Assembly (NCBI RefSeq): GCF_000422545.1
Contig: NZ_AULZ01000015.1
Coordinates: forward strand, 58,533-122,532
Reading direction: 5' to 3'
DNA: 64,000 nucleotides
Source: Desulfocurvibacter africanus subsp. africanus DSM 2603
Lineage (GTDB): Bacteria > Desulfobacterota > Desulfovibrionia > Desulfovibrionales > Desulfovibrionaceae
Positions 56,966 to 64,000 of this stretch are shown in pieces (position 1 is the stretch's first letter; every line of letters starts with the position of its first letter). Made by a program: the position numbers and the translations under genes. Below the pieces are notes generated by a model. That model ran no database searches. It was given only the letters and a program-made list of their open reading frames with translations, and was not told where the DNA came from.

Positions 56966-57550
56966 TTACGTCCAGCGGGCGAGGAATCTTAGCACCTTGT
57001 CCCTGGCCTGCTCCACGCCCTCGACTTCGCCGTCCACGACAACCTCGGCCTGCGGGTTCTCCTCGAAGGGCACGTCCACGCCGGGCACCAGGCCCAGCCC
57101 CTCGAATTGCCGCCCCGTGGCCTTGCGTTCCAGAGCCTTGCGGTACAGGCCGGCCATGACTTTGCCCTGGGGCCGGGCGTCCTCGCGGCGCATGGCGGTT
57201 TGGGCGGAGCAGCGCACGTGGACTTCGGCGAAGCGTTGCAACCGCTCGCGCGCAGCCTGGCGCATGGTCAGGGCCGGGGCCGTGGCGTCGATAATGACGT
57301 TGCGGCCCTGTTGCGTCAGCGCCACGGCCTCGTCCACGAGCAGCGCATAGGCGCGGGCGCGTTCCTCGGCGCTGTAGGTCGGTTGCGGAAACCAGGCCTT
57401 GCGCCGGGCGTCCATTTCCAGGATCTCCGCCCGCCCGCCGCGCGCCTGCAGGACCTCGCGCACCGCGCGGGCCAGGCTGGACTTGCCGCAGCCCGGCAGC
57501 CCCGTGATCCAGATGGCCCAGCCCCGGCTCGGCGCGGATGTGTCGCTCAT
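56966..57550 (-). CDS. adenylylsulfate-kinase-like P-loop protein
   Basis: 194 residues from ATG 57550 (AGGA upstream). Walker A GLPGCGKSS (17-25), then LEMDARR and NVIIDATAP. The lower part (AEVHVRCSAQTAMRRED, KVMAGLYRKALE, VPGVDVPFEENPQAEVVVD) fits CysC-like APS kinases in order but not every APS-specific residue is clear. In a sulfate reducer APS is normally a respiratory intermediate, so another kinase role is possible. Confidence 0.7.
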   Translation of the reverse strand: MSDTSAPSRGWAIWITGLPGCGKSSLARAVREVLQARGGRAEILEMDARRKAWFPQPTYSAEERARAYALLVDEAVALTQQGRNVIIDATAPALTMRQAARERLQRFAEVHVRCSAQTAMRREDARPQGKVMAGLYRKALERKATGRQFEGLGLVPGVDVPFEENPQAEVVVDGEVEGVEQARDKVLRFLARWT

Positions 57551-57842
57551 GGCAGGTCCTCGGGTTGAAGTGGCAATGCGCATGTTACCTCAAGCCGTGC
57601 GCTTTGGACAGGTGTTGCAGCAAAGGCGGACGGCATTCCGCTATTGCTGCATCGATCAGTCTTCAGCACTGCTGAATGCGAGCGCGGCTCCGACTCCCGT
57701 GGAGTAGAGTCCAGCGCTGGCCACTCCTTGCGCGTGCTTCTCGCATGTCTTGTTTGTGGCTTCGATTTTCAGGAGTGCGGTATATTCCCCTTGGAAGGGG
57801 GAGCTGGCCAGTCGATCAGTTCAAAACTAGCTTGTGAGCATT

Positions 57843-58298
57843 TCAATTGGATATGTTACTAGCCCTTTTCCACTTGCTCAGAGAGCGGGCGAAGCTGATC
57901 ACGCAAATCAGTGTGATCTGTATGGATAGTATGAAGTGATCAGCTTTCTTGAAATGAGCCAAAGCGTCATCAAGCAATCCTGCCTCTAAGCCGTGGAAGA
58001 TGGCTCCCACTGTGCTGAAGCCGATAGCGGCAATGAACCCCTCGATGGATCTGGTGTCGAAAACCAGCCACAGCAGGATGGCCGGGCAGGTAAGATATAT
58101 GGAATGAAGCAGTAGTATATATATGAATACGGCAAGATCCGGGCTGGTATTGGTCAAGGTGCCAAGCGCATTTAAAAAGCGGAACAGGGCAAGGCAGAAA
58201 GAGACGAGTGCAAATAGTACGATGGAGATCTCAATGGGGTTCATGGCCTTAAGCCGTGCCAGCATATTCCTGATGCTAAAGTTGTTGTGAGCTTGCAT
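57843..58298 (-). CDS. unrecognised four-helix membrane protein
   Basis: 151 residues from ATG 58298; a longer frame would overlap the neighbour. Hydrophobic segments near 22-44, 53-75, 82-105 and 118-140. No family recognised. AT-richer than the rest of the window. It starts 11 nt after the zinc-ribbon gene, so the two form an operon. Confidence 0.6.
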   Translation of the reverse strand: MQAHNNFSIRNMLARLKAMNPIEISIVLFALVSFCLALFRFLNALGTLTNTSPDLAVFIYILLLHSIYLTCPAILLWLVFDTRSIEGFIAAIGFSTVGAIFHGLEAGLLDDALAHFKKADHFILSIQITLICVISFARSLSKWKRASNISN

Positions 58299-58309
58299 GG
58301 GAGCGCCTT

Positions 58310-58582
58310 CTACAATCGAGTGCCACATTTTGTGCATCTTTTTGGAAGCCACATGGCCCAAAGTGGGATTTCATAATCGAATATTTTAAGGGGATAGTAG
58401 GTGATTGGTTTGCCGCAGGATGGGCATTTCAGTCTTCTCAATTTTATGCCAACATAAAAAGATAGGATTAAAGTCGGTAGTATAAAGAGTTGGTTTACTG
58501 GCACGGCTAGAAGCATTAAAAATGGAGCGATTGTAAACCACGATATCACCGTAATAAATGCACGCTTTCTAATATTACCCAT
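58310..58582 (-). CDS. small membrane protein with zinc-ribbon motif
   Basis: 90 residues. Two hydrophobic segments (about 8-26 and 30-45) are followed by C-x2-C (CPSC) and C-x2-C (CTKC), a zinc ribbon split by a hydrophobic stretch. No named family. AT-rich; first of a two-gene group with the gene at 57843. Confidence 0.6.
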   Translation of the reverse strand: MGNIRKRAFITVISWFTIAPFLMLLAVPVNQLFILPTLILSFYVGIKLRRLKCPSCGKPITYYPLKIFDYEIPLWAMWLPKRCTKCGTRL

Positions 58583-59001
58583 AATTAACTCATCGTTGTA
58601 GCATCTCGAAAAGAAGTAAACATAGCTTGTCCAACTTCATAGTCTGGAAAGTCTGTTTAAATTAGCAAATTAGAGCATTGGTTAGAAATATCCATTAACT
58701 TGCTGAAATATGTATGTAAATGTAGTCAGGTAGAGAGCGTATTCCATAAATAGGTGCATTTAACATTTAAGCCCTCAAGAAAACGAGTCTGGCATACTTG
58801 GCACGTCTGGTATCATACTGCTATCCCTATGTGATGAAACAAGAATTTGATTATGAAATCCAAAATACGAAAATGGTACTATCCCTTTGTCCATCAAATG
58901 GTACTCTCGTGTTAGCGGTAGTGCAAAAGATGCACTAAATCTGCAATTGAGAGTTGCCCTCTCATTCCATATGCGAAAACTGATTCGGCAGAGGCTGGGC
59001 C
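58583..59001. other. AT-rich intergenic region
   Basis: About 420 bp with no supported gene, hairpin or promoter. A plus-strand frame from 58887 is not supported. Confidence 0.5.
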
Positions 59002-59136
59002 ATGAGGGAGCGGTGGATGGAGATTCAAACTCTCCGCAAGCAAGACCATGGCAGCCGAGAGACCATCCGGCAGAAGGGGCTTTCCAGGTTCACGGTACAC
59101 AAGTACCTGCGCATGGACGAATGCAATCTGCTATAA
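59002..59136 (+). pseudogene. helix-turn-helix remnant, possibly of a transposase
   Basis: 44 residues in frame (start MRERWMEIQTLRKQDHGSRE, end HKYLRMDECNLL). The HGSRETIRQKGLSRFTVHKYLR part is a helix-turn-helix of the type at the N-terminus of IS21/ISL3-like transposases. The rest of such a gene is missing. Its 3' end overlaps the end of the minus-strand selenoprotein candidate by 6 bp. Confidence 0.4.
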
Positions 59137-59364
59137 TTTGGTAGAGTGGAGAGAGATGCCGTTGTCGCTCATCGTCTTGTCCACCACCTGGCGGACATCG
59201 GAGAGGCATCAACGGCCTTTAGGGTTCTTTTCCGTGCATTGGCAGCCACCAGCCTTTTTCTCGTTCATGATGCGCTCAAAAATGGTGGATCTTCCATTGT
59301 CGCGAATGTCCTGTTCGATGTCAGCGGCAGTGTACCCAAAGCAGTAACAAATCAGCTCCGACAT
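59131..59364 (-). CDS. BFD-like [2Fe-2S] protein, candidate selenoprotein (in-frame UGA)
   Basis: 77 residues if the TGA at 59211-59209 is read as selenocysteine. The start MSELICYCFGYTAADIEQDI has the C-x-C of BFD-like domains; GGCQCTEKNPKGR is the second part; the TGA codon 52 is followed by CLSDVRQVVDK, matching the usual CCLGDV ending with Sec in place of the first Cys. GGGAG lies 8 nt before the ATG. A hairpin after the UGA looks like a bacterial SECIS. If the TGA were a stop, the product would be 51 residues and lack one cluster ligand pair. The alternative is a pseudogene. Confidence 0.7.
59178..59211 (-). promoter_or_regulatory. SECIS-like hairpin after in-frame UGA
   Basis: On the minus strand, TGTCCGCC (59197-59190), loop AGGT (59189-59186), GGTGGACA (59185-59178): an 8-bp stem with one G-T pair. 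The loop begins 19 nt after the UGA and carries G at positions 2 and 3, consistent with SelB-binding elements. Confidence 0.6.
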
Positions 59365-59572
59365 GATTCAGGCTCCCGGGAAAATGGATTCCGAACAAAG
59401 GGTGATGGCCCCTGATGCTGACAAGCGCTTGGGCAGCGCCAAGGTCGATTCCACGTCGGAAGACGAAGAACCATGTGCATATGTATCCGTCGAACCAGTG
59501 AAGTCTTGGTGAGCTTGGTCTTGAAGTCGGGAGTGCAGTACAAGGCGACTTCCCTGGTTCCGCATGTGGCGC
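59365..59572. other. intergenic region between the [2Fe-2S] gene and the small membrane protein
   Basis: Coding fragments on the minus strand are too degenerate to name. No promoter or hairpin identified with confidence. Confidence 0.4.
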
Positions 59573-59836
59573 TCAATCATGCATCCGCCCGCGTATCACC
59601 CAGGTAGCACACGCCACGCCCGCTCCGCCTAAAAGCGTCACGAGCATGGTCGCGAAGGTCAGTTTGGTATCGTACAGCAGGTAGTGCAATACGATGCGCA
59701 GCACGCCGGCCAGCGCTCCGAGCCCGGCTGCCCGGATAGGTGTCCCGGCCAGCAGCCCGGCCGGAATAGCCAGGGCCAGCAGCAGGGGATGAAAAATCGT
59801 CGCTATGGCGAAGCCGAGGAAGCCGATGCCGCGCAT
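59573..59836 (-). CDS. small hydrophobic membrane protein
   Basis: 87 residues with AGGA before the ATG. Three hydrophobic segments (about 5-27, 31-50, 58-80). No family recognised. It starts 21 nt after the phosphotransferase gene on the same strand, so it is probably co-transcribed. Confidence 0.65.
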   Translation of the reverse strand: MRGIGFLGFAIATIFHPLLLALAIPAGLLAGTPIRAAGLGALAGVLRIVLHYLLYDTKLTFATMLVTLLGGAGVACATWVIRGRMHD

Positions 59837-59857
59837 ATCCGTCCTGTTTTATTTGAT

Positions 59858-60979
59858 TTATTCCAGATAAAGTTCCGGACGCTGGTAATCGAAAATGCGA
59901 TCTTCCAGCACGTTCTCCACGAAGCGCAGCAGGGCCGTGCGGATGTGTTCCGGGTGGCCAGGATACCATTCGGGCGAGGCCACTACCAGGCCGCGGAAGA
60001 CGAAGAAGGGCGCCATGACCTCCAGCATCTGTTCATCGCCCGTGCGCCGCAGGTATTCGTCCATGAAGGCCATATAGAGCCGGCGGAAGGGTTCGCTTAC
60101 GCCGGGCCGTGGCCCGTCTTCGCTCGCGTCCTGACCCTTGGCGTGCGCGTCCAGCAGCCCGAAGAGCAGGTAGTTGATGGCCATGCAGGCCACGTCGCCG
60201 GCGGGTTCGCCCCATTCGCCCCGACTCCTGTCCAGCACGCGGAATTCGCCGTCGTCGGTCACCAGCACGTTCCAGGGGTGGAAATCGCCATGCACGGCGC
60301 TCAGGCGCGAGGCATAGCCCTTGAGCCGCCAGCGCCAGTCGATGAGCCGCTTTTCCAGGGCCTTGAAGCGCAGGTCCGGGAAGGGCTCATAGCCAGGGGG
60401 AAAGGCCTCGTCGGCCATGCCCATGATGCACTCGCTGGAGCCCAGCAGGTTGCGCACGCGCCGGTAGTAGAGGTGCGCATCGTCGCGCTTGGTCGCGTGG
60501 ACTTCGGCCAGCCAGCGGGCGAAGGCGCGCGCCAGCTCCATGTCGCGTTCCTCGAGACCGCGCTCCCGGATGCGCTCCAGGTCGCGGAAATACTCGTGGC
60601 CCGGCAAGAGCTCGTTGAGGATGAAGAACTCCTTGGGCTCATGGACCGGCATCAGACAGTCCCGGCCGTCCACATAGCCCAGGCCCATGGGGCGCACATG
60701 GCGCGGCAAGCGCGCCGAGGTCTCGTGCTGGAACATGAGGATGGCCGCGCGGTCCCAGTAGAACTGGTGGCCGTATTTGTCGGCTTTCATGACCGACATG
60801 ACCGTGGCCTGCTCGCGGCCGCCGGTCGTGAAGCGCACCAGCACCGGCTTGCCGTAGCCGAAACGCTTGATGCCCTGCTCGCCCAACCCGCCGATGTCGC
60901 CCATGTAGGTCACGGCCGCGTCCGGCCCAAAGGCCTGGCACAGGTAGGCTTCAACCGCCTCGCGCGTCAGCTCGATCAT
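59858..60979 (-). CDS. aminoglycoside-phosphotransferase-like (APH) kinase
   Basis: 373 residues from ATG 60979 (GGGAGG upstream). The kinase-like core is visible as LSAVHGDFHPWNVLVTDDGEFRVLDRSRGEWGEPAGDVA: catalytic HGDFHPWN and the metal-binding D of the following VLDRS. Substrate unknown; such proteins phosphorylate small molecules, sugars or antibiotics. An antibiotic role is not implied. Confidence 0.85.
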   Translation of the reverse strand: MIELTREAVEAYLCQAFGPDAAVTYMGDIGGLGEQGIKRFGYGKPVLVRFTTGGREQATVMSVMKADKYGHQFYWDRAAILMFQHETSARLPRHVRPMGLGYVDGRDCLMPVHEPKEFFILNELLPGHEYFRDLERIRERGLEERDMELARAFARWLAEVHATKRDDAHLYYRRVRNLLGSSECIMGMADEAFPPGYEPFPDLRFKALEKRLIDWRWRLKGYASRLSAVHGDFHPWNVLVTDDGEFRVLDRSRGEWGEPAGDVACMAINYLLFGLLDAHAKGQDASEDGPRPGVSEPFRRLYMAFMDEYLRRTGDEQMLEVMAPFFVFRGLVVASPEWYPGHPEHIRTALLRFVENVLEDRIFDYQRPELYLE

Positions 60980-61018
60980 GTCCGCCTCCCGCCTTGAAGG
61001 GCTTGATCGGGACAATAA

Positions 61019-61050
61019 GATGCCCGCAAGCCGTTGGACTTGCGGGCATC
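61019..61050 (-). terminator. terminator of the PfkB gene
   Basis: GATGCCCGCAAG (61019-61030) pairs perfectly with CTTGCGGGCATC (61039-61050), followed on the minus strand by TTATTGTC. It is beyond repeat copy 9 from the gene. Confidence 0.75.
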
Positions 61051-61089
61051 ATGGCACAGCTTGGCCGGACTGGCAAAGGCGGTTGACGT

Positions 61090-61218
61090 TAGAGCATTTT
61101 GCTTTTGAAAATGCTCTGCAAGCCATGCGTCGGCAGGGCTTGCCGCTAGCTTCGGCGTAGGCGCAATTCACTTGCGCCGTCAACGCCGGAGCAGGCGTCT
61201 TAAAACCAATCTGCTCTA
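61090..61218 (-). repeat. dispersed structured element, copy 9
   Basis: 129 bp, right end first on the plus strand, GCTAGC linker. One mismatch in the long hairpin (GCAGGGCTTGC). Its left end on the minus strand (TAGAGCAGATTG) supplies the PfkB stop codon. Confidence 0.9.
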
Positions 61219-62154
61219 GGCCGGCTTGCCGAAGTTTTCCTCGAAGCGAGCCCAGAATTCGTCCAGGCTGAAGGAGTGCTCCTGGGTGCCCAGGTATTCC
61301 ACGGCGAAGCTCGCGCAGGTGGAGGCCACCAGGGCGGCCCTGGGCAGCTCCCAGCCCATGGCCAGGCCCTTGATGAGCCCGGAGCGATAGGCGTCGCCCG
61401 CGCCCGTGGGGTCCACGCAGCGGGCGATCCTGGCCGCCGGAACCTGGGTCGTGCGTCCGTTGCGTTCCGTGATCAGCGAGCCCTTCTCACCCAGGGTGGT
61501 GATGATGACCTCGGCGCGCTCCAGGAGCTGGGCCTTGGTCTCGCCCGTGGCCTTCATGATCATCTCCAGCTCGTAGTCGTTGGACACGAGGATGCGCGCG
61601 CCCGTGATCATGTCCTTGAGCTGCTCACCGTTGAAGGCCGGCAGGGACTGGCCTGGATCGAAGATGTAGGGGATGTGCAGATCGCGGTACGCGCGCGGAT
61701 ACTCCTGCATGTCCTGCAGGTTGCCGGGCGCCACGATGGCCAGTGCGTCGTCGGGAGGCACGCGGCTGAAATCGAACTGCGAAGGATGCTTCATGGCGCC
61801 CGGATTGAAGCCCGTGATCTGGTTGTCGGACTTGTCCGTGGTGATGTACGCGCCGGCCGTGTGCTCGCTGTCGACCTGGCGGACGCCCTTGAGGGAGAGC
61901 CCCTGCTGGCGCAGCCACTTCTCGTAGCTGTCGAAATCCTTGCCCGCGCAGGCCAGGATGACGGGCTTCTCCTCGAGCAGGTTCAGGCTGTAGGCAATGT
62001 TGCCGGCCGTGCCGCCGAAGCGCTCGTCCAGCCCGTCCACCATGAAGCAGACGTTGAGGATATGGATCTTGTCCGGCAGGATGTGATCCGAGAACTTGCC
62101 GGGGAAGCTCATGATGCGGTCGTAGGCCAGGGAGCCGGAGACGAATATCTGCAT
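61216..62154 (-). CDS. PfkB-family carbohydrate/nucleoside kinase
   Basis: 312 residues from ATG 62154. MQIFVSGSLAYDRIMSFPG, DERFGGTAGNIAYSLNLLEEKP and the catalytic DPTGAGDAYRSGLIKG near 247-262. The order resembles bacterial adenosine/nucleoside kinases more than ribokinase, but this is not decisive. The stop TAG is inside the end of copy 9. Confidence 0.88.
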   Translation of the reverse strand: MQIFVSGSLAYDRIMSFPGKFSDHILPDKIHILNVCFMVDGLDERFGGTAGNIAYSLNLLEEKPVILACAGKDFDSYEKWLRQQGLSLKGVRQVDSEHTAGAYITTDKSDNQITGFNPGAMKHPSQFDFSRVPPDDALAIVAPGNLQDMQEYPRAYRDLHIPYIFDPGQSLPAFNGEQLKDMITGARILVSNDYELEMIMKATGETKAQLLERAEVIITTLGEKGSLITERNGRTTQVPAARIARCVDPTGAGDAYRSGLIKGLAMGWELPRAALVASTCASFAVEYLGTQEHSFSLDEFWARFEENFGKPA

Positions 62155-62256
62155 GCGTGGACCTCTAGCGGATTTGGGATTCAAGCCAGGAGTCGCGAGA
62201 TATCACAATCGCCTCCACCTTGCCAGAGACGCGTACCGTGCGGCGACCCCTTGGGT

Positions 62257-62592
62257 TCATACCATGGTGTCCCCAGGCTGGGCCGTTTCGGCAGTGACCC
62301 ACTCGGCGTACTTGCGACCGGCCTTGAGTATGGGCATGGCCGTCACGCAGGGCACGTCATAGGGGTGCAGCTCCTCGATGAACGCGGCGGCCTGGGTGAC
62401 CAGGCGCATCTGCGTCTTGCAGATCATGACGCACTCCTGGTCGCTCTGGACCTGGCCGTCCCACCAGTACAAGGATGTGCAGCCCTCCAGGATGTTGGCG
62501 CAGGCCACCAGGCGTTTTTCCAGCAGGGCGCGGGCGATGCGCTCGGCGTCGGCCTTGGTTGGCGTGGTCACATACAGCGTTGCCAAGGACAT
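62257..62592 (-). CDS. cutA: divalent-cation tolerance protein CutA
   Basis: 111 residues, usual length, with GGAGG upstream. TLYVTTPTKADAERIARALLEKRLVACANI, STYWWDGQV-type WWDGQVQSDQEC, and HPYDVPCVTAMPI are CutA1 blocks. A trimeric protein of disputed role in metal tolerance. Starts 10 nt after the cytochrome gene. Confidence 0.93.
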   Translation of the reverse strand: MSLATLYVTTPTKADAERIARALLEKRLVACANILEGCTSLYWWDGQVQSDQECVMICKTQMRLVTQAAAFIEELHPYDVPCVTAMPILKAGRKYAEWVTAETAQPGDTMV

Positions 62593-62602
62593 ATCCGACC
62601 TC

Positions 62603-62899
62603 CTATTTGCACACGGGCTCGGAGCCAGGCTTCAGAGTCGCCAGAAACAAGGCCGTGTCCTTGGCTTGGTTCTGGCTGATTGGCGCGCCGTTGTTGATCA
62701 TGCGCAGCGCGGTCATGTGCCACCAGGCTTCGTTGCGGTTCAGGTTCTGGCAGATGGGCTCATGGGTGTGGCAGCGGTTGCATACGCTCTCGACTGTCTG
62801 ACGGCCGTCCTCGGCTGCTGCCAGCGCGCTGGCAGCGGCCACGACGAGCGAGAGGATCGGCAGTGCTACAAGGCCCATTCGTTTCGCCGCGTTCTTCAT
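62603..62899 (-). CDS. monohaem c-type cytochrome, periplasmic
   Basis: 98 residues from ATG 62899 (GGGAG upstream). Signal peptide 1-28, one haem site CNRCH (40-44), and a Met in ALRMINNG (about 67) as the likely sixth ligand. Two further cysteines (ICQN, VCK) are not haem motifs. It is a small electron carrier; the partner is unknown. Forms an operon with cutA. Confidence 0.85.
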   Translation of the reverse strand: MKNAAKRMGLVALPILSLVVAAASALAAAEDGRQTVESVCNRCHTHEPICQNLNRNEAWWHMTALRMINNGAPISQNQAKDTALFLATLKPGSEPVCK

Positions 62900-63164
62900 G
62901 CTGGAAGCTCCCCCTATGGCACTTGAGCGTTGATGAAAAGGACGGTCCATACATATATGGAGCTAGCGGAAAACCGGGATGCTGGCAATCGATAGCCCTC
63001 CACGCCAATTAGGCAATGGTTGAGCGACTCGTAACCATTGCTTGCGAATGCTTCGCATCCGGCGGTACTTCCCGCCGCGCAGGTCCAACTTCAACGGGCT
63101 GACAGGACTTGTCTTGACGCCGGCCCGATGCTACCCAGCGTTCCCGAAGCCAGGAGGCCTCCAT
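62900..63164. other. divergent intergenic region
   Basis: Between the cytochrome (minus) and nth (plus). No regulatory site identified; no gene. Confidence 0.4.
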
Positions 63165-63824
63165 ATGACCACCATGCCCACGACCCTGCGCGAGCGCGCG
63201 CGCATCATCCACGAGCGGCTGCGGCAGGTCTACGACCCGCACATCACGGCTCTGGACTGGACCGATCCATGGCAACTCATGGTCGCCACGGTGCTGGCCG
63301 CGCAGTGCACCGATGAGCGCGTGAATCAGGTCACGCCCGAACTGTTCCGGCGTTGGCCCGGTCCGGCCGAGCTGCGCCAAGCCAGCCAGGCCGAACTGGA
63401 GGAGGTCATCCGTTCCACGGGATTTTTCCGTAACAAGGCCAAGAACCTGCTGGCCGCCGCGAACCTGATCATGGACAAACACGGCGGCGAGATGCCTCGG
63501 ACCATGGCCGAGATGATCGAGATTCCAGGAGTGGCACGCAAGACGGCCAACATCGTGCTTTCCACCGCCCTGGGCGTGGTGGAGGGCATCGCCGTGGACA
63601 CGCACGTCAAGCGCCTGTCCTTCCGCCTGGGTCTCACGGAGTCGGACAAGCCCGAGCGCATCGAGCGCGACCTCATGGAGGCTTTCGAGCGCGAAATATG
63701 GGGCGAGGTAAACCACCTGCTCGTGCAGCATGGCCGGGCCGTCTGTCAGGCGCGCCTGCCAAGGTGCTCGGTCTGCCTTCTCGCGGATGTCTGCCCCAAA
63801 CTGGGAGTTACCAAGTCGGCATAA
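63165..63824 (+). CDS. nth: endonuclease III (DNA glycosylase/AP lyase)
   Basis: 219 residues from ATG 63165, with AGGAGG at 63152-63157; a longer frame upstream is ignored. Helix-hairpin-helix IPGVARKTANIVL with the catalytic Lys, VDTHVKR with the catalytic Asp, and the [4Fe-4S] ligands C-x6-C-x2-C-x5-C at the end (CQARLPRCSVCLLADVC). It removes oxidised pyrimidines. Confidence 0.93.
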   Translation: MTTMPTTLRERARIIHERLRQVYDPHITALDWTDPWQLMVATVLAAQCTDERVNQVTPELFRRWPGPAELRQASQAELEEVIRSTGFFRNKAKNLLAAANLIMDKHGGEMPRTMAEMIEIPGVARKTANIVLSTALGVVEGIAVDTHVKRLSFRLGLTESDKPERIERDLMEAFEREIWGEVNHLLVQHGRAVCQARLPRCSVCLLADVCPKLGVTKSA

Positions 63825-63849
63825 TGGCTGCGAGCCGGCCGAAGCCGCG

Positions 63850-63985
63850 GCCCAAATCGCTTTGCGCATGACACACTTTTTAGCCGCGGAAACAAATGTT
63901 TCTGGGGAAGGGATGGGGGTCCGGGGGAAGGGAAACCCCTCTTGCAAGAGGGGTTTCCCTTCCCCCGGCCGCCGGAGGCAAATCA
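63850..63985 (+). repeat. structured intergenic repeat family B, copy 2
   Basis: Core hairpin 63923-63966: a perfect 20-bp stem with a 4-nt loop (TGCA). Then GGCCGCCGGAGG, with GGAGG 63974-63978 placed 7 nt before an ATG. The same right end lies before thyX. Confidence 0.8.
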
Positions 63986-64000
63986 ATGAATCAACCAGGC
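63986..64000 (+). CDS. start of an unidentified gene
   Basis: ATG at 63986 with the GGAGG of repeat B 7 nt before it; only MNQPG is in the window. Cannot be named. Confidence 0.5.

Overview
The window is a high-GC bacterial chromosome segment with dense coding and mostly Shine-Dalgarno starts. It most resembles a sulfate-reducing Desulfovibrio-type organism (Desulfovibrionales). The main evidence is a full-length DsrC with both C-terminal cysteines, a Tim44-like envelope protein, a MoaE-like protein, a PhoH/7TM-HD/YbeY cluster and the style of the intergenic repeats. The species assignment is inference. No rRNA, CRISPR array, prophage or intact insertion sequence was seen.

Layout. 1-3.7 kb: NUDIX hydrolase, metF, asd and a class IV aminotransferase. 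4-9 kb: glycan genes (two GT2, two GT4 glycosyltransferases and a polysaccharide deacetylase). 9-18.7 kb: Tim44-like protein, a CheY-like regulator, SHOCT and HD-domain proteins, a lone molybdopterin oxidoreductase, an MFS transporter and a cupin lipoprotein. 19-26 kb: tRNA-Ala(CGC), a CgeB-like glycosyltransferase, rlmE, yebC-ruvC-ruvA-ruvB, thyX and a UPF0280 gene. 26-33.1 kb: a divergent dnaA, an AT-rich gap, another GT4 gene, moaE and a 935-residue TPR/zinc-knuckle membrane protein. 33.2-38.2 kb: dsrC, ycaO, a methyltransferase, a tRNA Gly-Cys-Gly array, a DUF364 gene and dksA. 38-46 kb: an NFACT protein, phoH-pgpH-ybeY-arfB, an OmpA-family lipoprotein and maf. 46-49 kb: a GT92-type gene and a duplication scar around pgpA. 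49-53 kb: tolQ-tolR-tolA-tolB-pal. 53-64 kb: sirtuin, PHP phosphoesterase, miaB with a bifunctional nuclease, an APS-kinase-like gene, a low-GC patch, an APH-type phosphotransferase, a PfkB kinase, cutA with a small cytochrome c, and nth.

Four things stand out. (1) Nine copies of a ~128-bp element with terminal inverted repeats and four hairpins lie between genes. Paired base changes preserve the hairpins, and in four cases the element end supplies the stop codon of the adjoining gene. (2) A small [2Fe-2S] BFD-like gene on the minus strand at 59131-59364 has an in-frame UGA exactly where the family has Cys. A bacterial-SECIS-like hairpin follows it, so it is a candidate selenoprotein. (3) A rearrangement scar at 47.4-48.5 kb carries a 5' pgpA fragment joined to a maf fragment, then a DinB-like gene, then intact pgpA. 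(4) A second repeat family, upstream of thyX and of the gene entering at 63986, has a long hairpin and ends in GGAGG, which becomes the ribosome binding site of the next gene.

Functionally the window is mainly housekeeping: one-carbon and lysine/threonine precursor metabolism, Holliday-junction processing, RNA maturation (RlmE, YbeY, MiaB), ribosome rescue (ArfB), envelope integrity (Tol-Pal) and surface glycan synthesis. Sulfite respiration is represented by DsrC.
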